Shown here: positions 43,206 to 55,118 of the stretch, one piece after another
Numbering within the stretch: the stretch's first letter is position 1
How the letters are laid out: every line of letters begins with the position of its first letter
Origin: Azolla caroliniana
Taxonomy: Eukaryota; Polypodiophyta
NCBI GenBank assembly: GCA_043228905.1
Contig: JBHGNT010000003.1
Location: 124,001 to 188,000 of the forward strand
Direction: 5' to 3'
Length of the DNA: 64,000 bases
The notes under the pieces: model-generated
Database searches by the model: none
What the model was told of the DNA's origin: nothing
Seen by the model: only the letters and a program-made list of their open reading frames with translations
Translations under genes and position numbers: made by a program

Positions 43206-46200
43206 ATGGACGATTCGTTGGGAGGCATGTTCAAGCTCACCGGCTCCAACTACTCGGTGTGGAAGTCGAAGATGAGGGACATGCTCGTTGTTAAAGACCT
43301 CTGGCTGCCGGTTCAGTTCGGGGACAAGAGACCGGACAAAATCGACGCCGCGATATGGGAGGTAATGCACATGAAGACAATGGCATACATACGGTACTTT
43401 ATCGACATGAGCCTCTACAACAACTTCAATGAAGAGAGCAAGGCTCATGAGCTCTGCGAGAGGATCGGCATTATGTTTCAGAACAAAAACATTGTTAACC
43501 AGGTTTCGGTGTTCCGGAAGCTAGTAAGACTCCGGTACCAAGATGGCTCTAGCATGGCGGAGCACATCAATGCCTTCCAGGGGCTGATAAACCAGGCAAC
43601 ATCATTGGAAGTACCTCTTGGAGAAGTGCACTGATTTTCTGGCCGGTAAACAAAACCGGACCTCCTTCCGAACAAAGCCACCGATGAGACGTAATGCACC
43701 ACTGGAGTTGGTGCATACTGATGTGTGTCAAGTGGACACAAAGTCACATGCCGGATCACAGTACTTCGTGACGTTCATAGATGACCATAGCCGGAAGCTG
43801 TGGGCCACACCGTTGAAGACGAAGGATCAGGTGTTATCCGTGTTCAAAGAGCTCCACGCAAGAGTGGAAAAAAAACCGGCTGGAAGCTGAAGGCGGTTCA
43901 AGCAGATAACAGAGGTGAATACCGGGGGCAGTTCGAGTACTGTCACTCGAAGGGAATCCGGCTCGACTTTACCGTGCCGAAGACGCCGGAACTAAACGGG
44001 TTGGCCGAGAGGATGAACCGGACCATAATGGAGAGGGTTCGGATTATGCTGGCGCATGCAAAACTACCCAAGAAGTTTTGGGTTGATGCACTGTCGACGG
44101 CGACATATGTGATAAACAAATCACCCTCAGTACCCATGGACGGAGACACACCACTGAGAGTATGGACCAGTAAGGAAGTATCCTACCGGCATCTGAATGT
44201 ATTCGGGTGTCTTGCGTATGTGCATGTAGCTAAGGACTGGAAAGGAAAACTAAATCCGAAGACCCGGCCATGCATATTCCTCAGTTATGGCGACGATGAG
44301 TTCGGCTATCGAGTGTGGGACCTGGTCGACAAGAAGGTATTCCGAAGTCGAGATATTATCTTCATGGAGGACAAGACGCTCGTTGATTGGGAGTCGGAGA
44401 AGAAGATAATGAACTCTGAGTCGACCGGTAAGGATCGATTCTACAATGACCAGACCCAACCGGCAAGAGACCGGTTAGCACTCGAGGAACCAGTCGTTTA
44501 CGGTGAGGATACCGAACCGGCAGAAAAAAAACTAGAGGAAGTTGAAACCGGAACCGGCCAAGACCCCAAATCGGATTCGGATGAAGAGCGAATGGAGGGC
44601 CCGGTTACCGAAGCCCAAAGACGGAGATACCCTCTCAAAGAGAGAAGGCCCCCCCGAAGATTTCCGGATGAAGAGCATGTGCTGCTAACCGATGAGGAGG
44701 AGCCAGTAAGCTTCGAAGAAGTGAAGGATGACACCCACAATCGCAAATGGTTAAGTGCTATGCAGGATGAGATGGATTCCCTACATGAGAACCATACGTA
44801 CGAATTGGTGGAGTTGCCGAAAGGAAAACAGGCACTCCGAAACAAGTGGGTGTACAAGTTGAAACCGGGAGATGCCAGCAACCACCCGAGATACAAAGCC
44901 AGGATCGTGGTGAAGGGGTTCCAGCAGAAGAAGGGCGTGGACTTCGACGAGATATTTGGCCCGGTAGTAAAGATGACCTCCATCCGGACGGTGCTAAGTA
45001 TAGCGGCAAGCATGGACCTCGAGGTAGAGCAGCTGGACGTGAAGACGACATTCCTTCACGACGACCTCGAAAAGGAGATCTACATGCAGCAACCGGAAGG
45101 ATTCATGGAGAAAGGGAAGGAGCAACTGCTTTGCCGGTTGAAGAAGAGCCTGTATGGACTGAAGCAGGCTCCCAGACAATGGTACCGAAAGTTCGACTCC
45201 TTCATGACCGATCAAGGGAACCAGAAGACGCAGGCCAATCACTGCGTGTTTGTGAAGAAGTTCGAAGGAGGCAACTTCCTAATACTCCTTCTGTACGTGG
45301 ACGACATGTTGATCGTCGGACGGGACCAAGCCAAAATACGGATGCTGAAGAAGGCCCTCAACCCGACCTTCTCAATGAAAAACTTGGGTCCGGCAAGACA
45401 GATGTTGGGGATGCATATCATCCGAAACTGGCCAATGAAGCAGTTGTGGATGTCATAGGAGAAATACGTGACAAAGGTGCTTCAACGGTTCAACATGTCA
45501 GATGCGAAACCGGTCGGATCGACACTTCCGGCAAACTGCAGACTATCTGGTAAGCAAAGCCCGAAGACGAAAGCAGATAAGGCGGATATGATGAAGGTTC
45601 CATATGCCTCTGCCGTTGGGAGCTTAATGTACGCAATGGTGTGTACCCGGCCAGATATAGGATACGCAGTCGGAGTGGTGAGCCGGTTTATGAGCAATCC
45701 CGACAAGGAGCACTGGAACGTGATCAAATGGATACTCCAGTAATTGAAGGGCACTTCAAATATGCATATTCGATTCGGCTCCGGTAAACCTCAACTTGAC
45801 GGTTTTATCGATTCGGACATGGCGGCTGATGTGGATACCAGCCGGTCTACATCCGGGTATGTAATGACATATGCAGGGGGAGTTGTTTCGTGGCAGTCGA
45901 GGCTGCAGAAGACGGTTGCGTTGTCAACCATGGAGGCGGAGTACATGGCGACTGTGGAAGCCGGCAAGGAAATATTATGGATGAAGGACTTCATCGGAGA
46001 GCTCGGTATCCGGCAAGATGAATACCGGCTCTATTGCGACAGTCAAAGTGCCATCCACCTTGCTAAGAATGTGGCCTACCATTCCCAGACGAAGTATATC
46101 CAGCGAAAGTATCACTAGATCCGGGAAAGAGTAGATGACCAGGAGTTCGCGCTGACGAAGATCCACACGGCCGAGAACAGGTCAGATATGCTGACCAAAG

Positions 46201-46271
46201 TACTGATACCCGACAAGCTGGATGCATGCCGGAAACGGATCGGACTAGTAAGACATCCCATGTCGGAGTAA
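43206..46271 (+). pseudogene. C3 gag-pol relic with a gag-to-integrase deletion
   Basis: Gag begins MDDSLGGMFKLTGSNY at 43206. At about 43618, SLEVPL is joined to GEVH in one frame and EKCTDFLAGKQNRTS in the other. The knuckle, protease and first half of the integrase finger are thus deleted. Frame loss near 43872 lies in an A run. The IN core has ADNRGEY (usual Gly is Arg). RT retains YVDDMLIVG (about 45295). Stops: TAG 45456, TAA 45741, TAG 46116. Not functional. Confidence 0.88.
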
Positions 46272-46281
46272 AGGGGGAGTT

Positions 46282-46969
46282 TGTTAGGAAACAAGTCCCT
46301 CCGGATGGGAAATGAGAAGAACAGTATTGATGAGCACACTCGGCCGAGGCCGATAGGCTGAGGCCGAATCCGGATTTGGAGTACCCGGCTACGAAAGACC
46401 CGGTGAGAACCGGATGACAAGTACCCAACAACGGAAGACCCGGTGAGAACCGGATGAGGATTACCCGGCATGAGCCGGATGGTGAAGGCCCGATGACAAG
46501 TGCTCACCGGATGAAGGGACATATTTGTAAATATGTTTCTCTGAGAGTCCATCGGGGCTATATTTGTAAATAGCCGGAAAGTCATATTAGTATAAATATG
46601 ACTTAGGGCAAACAGAGAAGTGTAGTTGTTGTTGTCATTATTGTTGGCGCAAGATTAGAGCGCGTAACAGTGTACAGAGCGAGAGAGAAAGAGGAAGAGG
46701 TCGTTGCCTCTGTTGTAACCGCCACTTGTGGCGAAGATCATGAGCACGAGGTCGTAGCCTTCGTGAACTCACTATTGCAACCATTGTGATATAGTGATAG
46801 TTTGGAGTCTGTGGACTCCTGTGGTTTTTCCCTCTCAGGGTTTTCCACTTTAAACATCCTGTGTTCTCGTCTCTCCTTTGTGTCGTCTGTATTCATTCCC
46901 GTTTTCTGTGTTTGATCTTAGACTCGGTTGTGGCCGAGCGGTGTTCATCGAAGTGTGTAGTTCCTGTCA
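46282..46969 (+). mobile_element. C3 3' LTR
   Basis: 688 bp, TGTTAGGAAAC to CCTGTCA. TATAAATATGAC at about 46590. It carries CCCGGTGAGAACCGG repeats in U3 like C1 and C4. Confidence 0.88.
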
Positions 46970-47182
46970 GTAACATACTGATAGTTTGCAGTCTGTGGAC
47001 TGTCGTGGTTTTTCCCGTGTTTGGGTTTTCCACGTAAACATCATGTGTACTCTTCTCTTTACTGTGTCCTGCGTACATTATCCGTTTTTCTTTGTTTGAT
47101 CCTACACTCTGTTGTGGCCGAGCGTGGTTTGCGGAGCGTGTAATCCTTTCAAACTGGTATCAGAGCGAAACGACACAGCAAA

Positions 47183-50100
47183 ATGGACGATTCGTTGGGA
47201 GGCATGTTCAAGCTCACCGGCTCCAACTATTCGGTATGGAAGTTGAAGATGAGGGACATGCTCGTGGTTAAAGATCTTTGGTTGCCGGTTCAGTTCAGGG
47301 ACAAGAGACCGGACAAAATCGACGCCACGATATGGGAGGTGATGCACATGAAGACAACGGCGTACATACGGTGCTTCATCGACATGAGTCTATACAACAA
47401 CTTCAATGAAGAGAGCAAGGCTCATGAGCTCTGCGAGAAGATCGGCATTATGTTTCAGAACAAAAATGTTGTTAATCAGGTTTCGGTATTTCGGAAGCTA
47501 GTAAGACTCTGGTACCAAGATGGGTCCAGTATGGCGGAGCACATGAATGCCTTCCAGGGGCTGATCCACCAAGCAACATCATTCGAAGTACCTCTCGCCG
47601 ATGAGGTACTAGCACTACTCCTGCTCGGTTCCCTCCCAGATAGCTGGGAGACGTTGGTTGTCACTTTGGGCAACGCCAGGCCGGAAGGGAAACGGTTATC
47701 CCTGGCAAGAGTGAAGTCGAGCTTGCTAGATGAGGAGGCGCGTTGGAAAGACAAGGATATGAACTCTGACTCCAAAGCGCTCATTACCGAATCGGAACGC
47801 GGAAGACAAAGGAACCGTAGTCCCCAGAACCGGGAGAAGTCGGGGACACGGTCAAAGTCAAGGGGGAGGCCTACCTGCTTCTATTGCGGCAAGCCGGGAC
47901 ACTCAACCGGTGATCACGGTTGTGTCTGGATGGGGAATGAAGGTACATGCCGAATTGTCGGCATAGGAAACGTGTGGCTGGCAACCCACCAGATGCAAGA
48001 TGCTGTTGAAGGATGTCCGACACATTCCGGAGGTTCGTCCGAACTTGATATTAGCCGGTCAGCTAGATGATGAAGGCTACACGGGTAGCATCCGGAACGG
48101 TGTTATGAAGTTCAGCAAAGGGAGCCTGATTGTGGCTCGGGCCCGGAAGGTAAACACGTTGTACCTGATGAATGCTCGGTTATGTCCGGAGGAAGTGAAC
48201 GTGGCATCCGACACTGCCGATGAGCTATGGCACAAAAGGCTGTGTCACATGAGCGAGAAGGGGATGAAGAGGCTTGCAGACGACAACCTCATTCCAGTGA
48301 AGAACGTGCACTTGGAGAAGTGCACTGATTGTCTGGCCAGTAAACAAAACCGGACCTCCTTCCGATCAAGGCCACCAATGAGACGTAATGCACCACTGGA
48401 GTTGGTGCATACCAATGTATGTCAAGTGGACACAAAGTCACATGCCGGATCGCAGTACTTCGTGATGTTCATAGATGACCACAGCCGGAAGCTAAGGGCC
48501 ACACCGTTGAAGACGAAGGATCAGGTGTTATCCGTGTTCAAAGAACTCCACGCGAGAGTGGAAAGAGAAACCGGCCGGAAGCTGAAGGCGGTTCGAGCAG
48601 ATAACGGAGGTGAATACAGGGGGCAGTTCGAGGAGTATTGTCGCTCGAAGGGAATCCGGCTCGAATTTACCGTGCCGAAGACGCCGGAACTAAATGGGCT
48701 GGCCGAGAGGATGAACCGGACCATAATGGAGAGGGTGCGGAGTATGCTGGTGCATGCAAAATTACCCAAGACGTTTTGGGCTGAGGCGTTATCGACAACG
48801 ACGTATGTGATAAACAGATCACCCTCAATGCCCTTGGATGGAGACACGCCGCAAAAGGTGTGGACCGGTAAGGAAGTGTCCTACCGGCATCTGAAGGTGT
48901 TCGGGTGTCTCGTGTACGTGCATGTTGCTAAGGACCGGAGAGGAAAGTTGGATCTAAAGACCCGGCCATGCATATTCCTCAGATACGGCGATGACGAGTT
49001 TGGCTACTAAGTGTGGGATCCAGTTGACAAGAAGGCTTTCCGGAGCCAAGATATTATCTTCATGGAGGACAAGACTCTTGCCGACTGGGAGTTGGAGAAG
49101 AAGATAATGAACTCCGATGACATTCGGACACACCCGGCTAAGAGCCGGTTGACACTCGAGGAACCAGTCGGTTACGGTGAGGATACCGAACCAGTAGAAG
49201 AAGAAGTAGAGGAAGCTGAAATCGGAACCGGCCAAGACCCCGAATCGGATTCAGATGAAGAACAAATAGTGGAGCCGGTTGCCGAAGGCCAAAGACGGAG
49301 ATATCCTCTGAAAGAGAGAAGGGCCCCCCAGAGATTTCCGGATGTAAAGCATGTGCTGTTGTCCGATGAGGGAGAGCCGGAAAGCTTCCAAGAAGCGAAG
49401 GATGACACCCACAGTCGCAAATGGTTAAGTGCTATGCAGGATGAGATGGATTCCCTACATGAGAACCATACGTACGAATTGGTGGAGTTGCCGAAAGGAA
49501 AGCGGGCACTCCGAAACAAGTGGGTGTAAAAGTTGAAACTGGGAGATGTCGGCAACCCCCCGAGATACAAAGCCAGGATCGTGGTGAAGGGGTTCCAGCA
49601 GAAGAAGGGCGTGGACTTCGACGAGATATTTACCCCGGTAGTAAAGATGACCTCCATCCGGACGGTGTTGAGTATAGCGGCAAGCATGGACCTCGAGGTA
49701 GAGCAGTTGGACGTGAAGACGGCATTCCTTCACGATGACCTCGAAGAGGAGATCTACATGCAACAACCGGAAGGATTTGTGGAGAAAGGGAAGGAGCACC
49801 TGGTTTGCCGATTGAAGAAGAGCCTGTACGGACTGAAGCAGGCTCCCCGACAATGGTACCGAAAGTTCGACTCCTTCATGACCGATCAAGGGTACCACAA
49901 GACGCAGGCCGATCACTACGTGTTTGTGAAGAAGTTCGAAGGAAGAAACTTCCTGATACTCCTTCTGTACGTGGACGACATGTTGATCGTTGGACGGGAC
50001 GAAGCCAAAATACGGATGCTGAAGAAGGCTCTCAATCGAACCTTCGCAATGAAAGACTTGGGCCCGGCAAGATAGATACTGGGGATGCACATCATCCGGG

Positions 50101-50945
50101 ACCAGTCAAAGAAGCAATTGTGGTTGTCACAGGAGAAATACGTGACAAAGGTGCTTCAACGGTTCAAAATGTTAGAAGCAAAACCGATCGAATCGACACT
50201 CCCGGAAAACTGCAGACTATCCGGTAAGCAAAGCCCGAAGACGAAAGCAGAGAAGGCTGATATGATGAAGGTTCCATATGTCTCTACCGTCGGGAGCTTG
50301 ATGTACGCAATGGTGTGTACTCGGCCGGATATTGGATACACAGTGCGAGTGGTGAGCCGGTTTATGAGCAATCCCGGCAAGGAGCACTGGAACGCGGTCA
50401 AATGGATACTCCGGTACTTGAAGGGCACTTCAAATATGTGTCTCCGATTTGGCTCCGGTAAACCTCAACTTGACGGTTTTACCGATTCAGACATGTCGGC
50501 TGATGTGGATACCAGCCGGTCTACATCCGGGTATGTAATGACATATGCAGGGGGAGCTGTTTCGTGGCAGTCGAGGCTGCAGAAGACGATTGCATTGTCA
50601 ACCACAGAGGCGGAGTACATGGCGACGGTGGAAGCCGGCAAGGAAATATTATGGATGAAGGACTTCATTGGAGAGCTCGGTATCCGGCAAGATGAATATC
50701 GGCTCTATTGTGACAGTCAAAGTGCCATCCACCTTGCTAAAAACGCAATATACCATTCCAGGACGAAGCACATCCAACGTAGGTATCACTGGATCCGGGA
50801 GCGAGTAGAAGATCGAGAGTTCGCACTGACGAAGATCCACACGGCCAAGAACAGGTCAGATATGCTGACCAAAGTACTGATACCCGACAAGCTAGATGCA
50901 TGTCGAAAGCGGATCGGACTAGTACGACATCCCATGCCGGAGTGA
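47183..50945 (+). pseudogene. C4 gag-pol relic lacking the protease
   Basis: Gag is open from MDDSLGGMF at 47183. At about 47903 the knuckle CFYCGKPGH is joined in frame to STGDHGCVWMGNEGTC. The second half of the knuckle, the linker and the whole DSGASFHLTP protease centre are missing. A frame change follows near 47990. Integrase 48000-49010 keeps HHCC and the DDE core (ADNGGEYRGQF, ELNGLAERMNRT). Stops: TAA 49008, TAA 49527, TAG 50073. RT keeps YVDDMLIVG (about 49968) and RNase H is intact to 50945. Confidence 0.9.
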
Positions 50946-50955
50946 AGGGGGATTT

Positions 50956-51548
50956 TGTTAGGAAACAGGTCCCTCCAGATGGGAAGTGAGAAGAACAAAG
51001 TTAATGAGCAACTCGGCAAGGATGTGGAGTACCCGGCAAGGAAGGCCCGGTGAGAACCGGATGACGAATGCCCGGCAAGTATCGGCCTCGGCCGAATCCG
51101 GATGTGGAGTACCTAGCAAGGAAGGCCCGGTGAGAATCGGATGATGAGTGCCCGGCAAGAGCCAGATGGTGAAGGATCGGTGAGAACCGGATAACAAGTG
51201 CTCGGCAAGAGCCGGATGGTGAAGGCCCAGTGAGAACCGGATGACGAGTGCCCGGCAAGAGCCAGATGGTGATGGCCCTGTGAGAACCGGATGACGAGTG
51301 TCCAGCAAGAGCCGGATGGTGAAGGCCTGGGGAGAACCGGATGACGAGTGCCCGGCAAGAGCCGGATGATGCAGGCCCGGTGAGGAGTGCTCACTGGATG
51401 AAGGGACATATTCGTAAATATGCTTCTGAGAGTCCATTGGGGCTATATTTGTAAATAGCTGAAAAGTCATATTAGTATAAATATGACTTAGGGCAAACTT
51501 AGTGTAGTGTAGTTGTCATTCTTGTTGGTGCAAGATTTGAGTGCAACC

Positions 51549-51582
<34 letters not shown>

Positions 51583-51873
51583 TGAGTGAGTGAGTGAGAG
51601 ACGAAGAGGACGTTGTCTCTGTTGTAACCGCCGCCTATGGCGAAGACAGTGAACAAGAGGTTGTTGCCTCTGTGTTCATCTATTGTATATTGTAACATAG
51701 TGATAGTTTGCAGTCTGTGGATTGCCGTGGTTTTTCCCGTGTTTGGGTTTTCCACGTAAACATCCTGTGTACTCTTCTCTTTACTGTGTCGTGCGTACAT
51801 TATCCGTTTTTCTGTGTTTGATGCTAGACTCAGTTGTGGCCGAGCGTTGTTTGCGGAGCGTGTAGTCCTTTCA
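50956..51873 (+). mobile_element. C4 3' LTR
   Basis: 918 bp, longer than its relatives because U3 holds a 50-bp minisatellite (51148-51397). TATAAATATGAC at about 51475. (TA)n and (GA)n lie at 51549-51600. Confidence 0.88.
51148..51397. repeat. 50-bp minisatellite in C4 U3, five units
   Basis: Units start at 51148, 51198, 51248, 51298 and 51348, exactly 50 bases apart. Each begins gtgcccggcaagagcc and carries ggtgagaaccgg. Shorter related repeats lie upstream from about 51030 and in the C1 and C3 LTRs. Confidence 0.92.
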
Positions 51874-52115
51874 GACACTCTCCACCTCCACCTCCAATTC
51901 AGCTTTCCACATGTGAGGAGTATGAGGTGGACAAGATTTTGGATTCTCGTTGGCATCAACGACAACTTCAATACTTAGTCCTATGGAAAGGGTATCCCAT
52001 TTCAAAGGCAACTTGGGAACTAGCCCAACACTTGGAGAATGCACTGGATGTTGTTCATGCATTTCATCACCAATATCCACAAAAACCGGGGAGGCATCTT
52101 CGGAGGCGACCTTAG
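51874..52115 (+). pseudogene. G3 chromodomain, separated from its integrase
   Basis: Reads PPPPIQLSTCEEYEVDKILDSR, then QLQYLVLWKGYPISKATWE and RHLRRRP before TAG. This is a typical gypsy chromodomain (aromatic positions Y/W present). The residues linking it to the integrase (PYRI...HPVFHVSLLE in relatives) are missing on both sides of C3/C4. Confidence 0.85.
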
Positions 52116-52126
52116 TAGGGGGATAA

Positions 52127-52533
52127 TGTCATGGACATGACAACAGTCATGTCATGATTCTCCTTACCTATTGTATTTAATCGATATGTTTTAACCAATA
52201 CATCTGATACATAATCATGTTACTTTACTAGATTATTGTAGATTATCTATTCTACATGTAGGATTTTAGAAGCTTCCAGAAAGCTCCAGAAGCTAGAACA
52301 TTCTAGAATCTTGTGCATGAAAAGGAGTCTTTGCATGGGCTACATTTAGAGCCCATAAACATGTATAAATACAGGGGTTCACCTTGGCCTTAGTCAAGGT
52401 GAACAACACCAGTTACGGAATCATAATTCAGTTCTTGTTCTCTTGACTACTTTCTCTCTCTCTTTTTTATTATCATGTCTATGATCTCTCTCTCACTCTC
52501 TTAGTATTGAGCCTCGTCTACTTGTCCGTGACA
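52127..52533 (+). mobile_element. G3 3' LTR
   Basis: 407 bp, TGTCATGG to GTGACA, after the tract agtagggggata. HSEs lie at 52269-52308 and TATAAATA at 52364-52371. The last 54 bases are the ones found inverted at 39310. Confidence 0.92.
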
Positions 52534-52538
52534 CATAG

Positions 52539-53459
52539 GCGATGCACTTGACTACATTGCTTCTCAGCATCTGATAAAGGCCCACAACGTTGTCTTGACT
52601 CTATTTCCATCGGAGTTGGGTCATCCCTTGTAATGGGTCTGGAAACTTGTGGAGGTGTTGCGACTACGGAAGCATAAGTCTATTCTGGTTGGCTACGTAA
52701 CATTTGTTGGCACTCAGAACATCGCTCAAATAGGCGATTATCACATCCAACAACTCGACTAATGGCCTCTGTAAGCGACTTCGGATCTTCAGGGAAAGTA
52801 AGAAGAAGATCTTTGACATCATTTCGCAAACCTTCACAGAATTGATCCATTAAGACCGCCTCATCCCAAGGGATATAGCATGCCAAGAGACAAAAATCGG
52901 TTGCATAAGCCGACGCGGGATGATCTCCTTGTTGGAGCCTTCGAATCTTGTTTATCGTTGTCCTAGTGCTATCAGTGTCTCCGAAACTAGCTTGAAACTC
53001 CTTAACAAATGCCTCGAAATCCTCCAGCAACGGCGATTTCTTCTCGAGAAATGGTGCAAACCATGCTAACGTTGTACCGCATCGCAAAATTCCCACTTAT
53101 CCCACACGCGTAGTGTCAGTTGAATATTGATTGGGTTGTAGTTGAATAACCAGACGAACTTGATTCAAAAAGCCTCGAAATAAAGACCTTGTACCATCAA
53201 ACTTGGCGGGGAGGCTAATCTTTGGTTCTTTAGGGGAGTTCTTAGCCCCTGATGCTTGTTCTCGTAATGATAATATAGTTGCCTCGAGTTGGTAAACCCG
53301 TTGTGATAATTCTTCATACTATTGAGCTTTTTCGGCGCTCACATGTTGTAGGTCTCCAAGTAGCCTTTGATTTTCATGCTCTAATGCCACAAATTTATTC
53401 GTAAGCATGTCGACCTCAAAAAGAACACACATATACTCCTGTTTGCTCACGAACTGCAT
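52539..53459 (-). pseudogene. Gm2 gag
   Basis: Starts MQFVSKQEYMCVLFEVDML at 53459. A coiled-coil-like N-terminus (FVALEHENQRLLGDLQHV, RVYQLEATILSLREQ) is followed by PAKFDGTRSLFRGFLNQVRL, then the gag domain WFAPFLEKKSPLLEDFEAFVKEF and FCEGLRNDVKDLLLTFPED. It ends at the knuckle where G3 inserted. In-frame stops lie near 53320 and 53100. Confidence 0.83.
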
Positions 53460-53542
53460 AGTTTACGAGGGGAGAGGAGAAGGAAGAAGAGAACTTGTTA
53501 GGGTTTGTGGAAGAGGAAGAAATGAAATAAATTGGTTCAAAC

Positions 53543-53966
53543 TATCAAGAGAGAGAGAGAGAAAGAAAGAAAGGGAAATATTGTATTGCAGAGTAAAATG
53601 GATTACAAGGAGTAGGCAATAGAGTGCTACAAAATGGCGTTGAACCAATTTAGGTTTGGGATGATTGATAGATCCCCATTTATAAGTAATAGAGAACACT
53701 CTAGAATATTCTAGGTCATCCTAGAATGTAGAGTAACCTAGAAGGTTTCTAGAGTATTCTAGAATGTTCTAGTGTATAGAACACTCTAGAATATTCTAGG
53801 TTATTCTAGAATGTAGAGTAATATAGAATATTCCTATGATATTAGATTATATATACTAAAACTATATATATGAGAATATTAATACAATTGTTAAGGATTT
53901 GACATGTGTACAACAAGGTTGTGGGTTCAAATCTTTTTGAGGCATGATGTGAGTGTCATCATGACA
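53543..53966 (-). mobile_element. Gm2 5' LTR
   Basis: Plus-strand left end TATCAAGAG (TGTCAAGAG mutated) and right end CATGACA, then cccac. HSE TTC 53757, GAA 53762, TTC 53767. TATA box complement near 53676-53684. Confidence 0.85.
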
Positions 53967-54683
53967 CCCACTTGTGGAGTTTTACCTCTTCCTTGGGAAG
54001 ATCGTTTGTTGGCTATTAGAATTCGTCAATTAGTAAATAGGCCGAACGACATAGCTGAAACTACCAGGAAACAACAAGAAGTTCAATTGAAGAATAAGGA
54101 TCGATTTGACAAGAGACATTGACTTCAGAATATTCCCAGTAAAAAGGGACATTGGGTTTTGGTGTTTGATAGTAGTTTCGAACATCAGCACAAATCTATT
54201 CGAAAATTCTCTCATCGATGGTTTGGGTCGTATCAAGTGGTAGAAGTCCGGTGAAATGGAACATATATTTTATCAGAATTTGATGGAACTCTTCATCGAA
54301 TTCTGATTGTTGGTAAACGGATTAAACTCTTTAAACAAAGAGCCTCTCTTGTTCCTGACATTTTGCAGGATGTAGGATTAGTGGAAGCTAATTCAAATTG
54401 GGAAGAAGATGTTGAAGAAGAGGTGGTTCATGAAGTGGCAGCTACAAATATCCAATTAGAAGCGGTAACGGTAGTTTCTTCATAGGATACTGGTCTAGAA
54501 GAGAATGTAAATGACGACTTAGCTTTTCGATTAGAGGGGGTGAAGATGACTCTCGTGTCAATTCCGGAATTGAATGAAGATGATTGGTGTGCATTAGTTG
54601 TTCAAATAAAGGGAAAGAGGAATTTGGATGAATTTTCTCCACTTGGCACATACCGGACAATGTGTAGGTTAGGAGGGGGTGCA
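53967..54683 (+). pseudogene. S (left copy) integrase C-terminal region
   Basis: Resumes S after Gm2: GVLPLPWEDR, LLAIRIRQLVNR, LKNKDRFDKRH, stop, KKGHWVLVFDSSFEHQHKSIRKFSHRWFGSYQVVEV, IVGKRIKLFK, and then an acidic tail to LGTYRTMCRLGGGACC and the purine tract. The copy at 60999-61712 is similar with fewer stops. Confidence 0.72.
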
Positions 54684-55118
54684 TGTTGTAAAGGGATGCG
54701 ACCGACTGGTGCCACAGCGATTCCACACTTGCCTCAGCTACAACCACGCATCCCGACTTGGTTCGGTGACCCAACACTCCTTGGAGATCCACCTGATTCG
54801 ACTCATTGGAATTCATTTAAATTCTAGACTCAAATTTCTTTACTAGTATTGTTATTAGATATTTATCTGCATTATTTTATTGGAATAAATATTGTATAGT
54901 CGAAACCATGTAATGTATTGCATGCGCACCACATAACGCACACGCACATATCTCGTAAAGCGTTTTTCGGCAATAGAATTTCTCTTTTTTTACATTCTTT
55001 CTTTTTCCGCGTAATAGGATTAGCTACGCAAGCCATTTCGCTTATAACTCTCAACTCTGACGCCATTTTTTGACATTCTATAGCTCGTTTGAAATCTCCT
55101 TCTGAGGGCTTTCCAACA
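54684..55118 (+). mobile_element. S (left copy) 3' LTR, right end tentative
   Basis: Starts TGTTGTAAAG right after the tract ggaggggg-tgca, as in P. The nearest matching terminus is CCAACA at 55118 (62203 in the right copy), but no 5' LTR is in the window to confirm it. Confidence 0.45.

Larger units (their letters stand above)
43111..46969 (+). mobile_element. C3: decayed copia element, 5' LTR mostly deleted
   Basis: Only the last 66 bases or so of the 5' LTR remain (43111-43176, ending CCTGTCA), followed by the primer site at 43179-43190. The 3' LTR is 46282-46969 and the purine tract is just before it. Its right flank gtaac (46970-46974) continues into C4 LTR sequence, so C3 inserted into the C4 5' LTR. 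Confidence 0.88.
46970..51873 (+). mobile_element. C4: decayed copia element with 5' LTR remnant
   Basis: The 5' LTR remnant is 46970-47151 (the matching 3' LTR part starts at about 51693), the primer site is 47155-47166 and the 3' LTR is 50956-51873. G3 chromodomain sequence resumes at 51874. The left half of the 5' LTR is gone, together with most of the C3 5' LTR. Confidence 0.87.
39024..52533 (+). mobile_element. G3: Ty3/gypsy element holding copia C3 and C4
   Basis: TGTCATGG at 39024 to GTGACA at 52533, with a perfect catag TSD (39019-39023, 52534-52538). The gene order is gag, PR, RT, RH, IN, chromodomain on the plus strand. The purine tract agtagggggata is at 52115-52126. The 5' end is rearranged and the IN-chromodomain junction was lost where C3/C4 sit. 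Confidence 0.93.
33049..53966 (-). mobile_element. Gm2: Ty3/gypsy element holding G3 and a LINE
   Basis: Its LTRs (33049-35354, split by a LINE, and 53543-53966) bracket chromodomain, IN, RH-RT, PR and gag read on the minus strand. The target flanks are tctac (33044-33048) and cccac (53967-53971). The right tandem copy of the locus has the same site as a solo LTR with a perfect cccac TSD (60598-60602, 60999-61003). G3 splits its zinc knuckle. Confidence 0.88.

Noticed and set aside
51148-51397. Regular 50-bp repeats as a CRISPR-like array
   Set aside because: No unique spacers: the whole unit repeats, inside a copia LTR of a plant genome.
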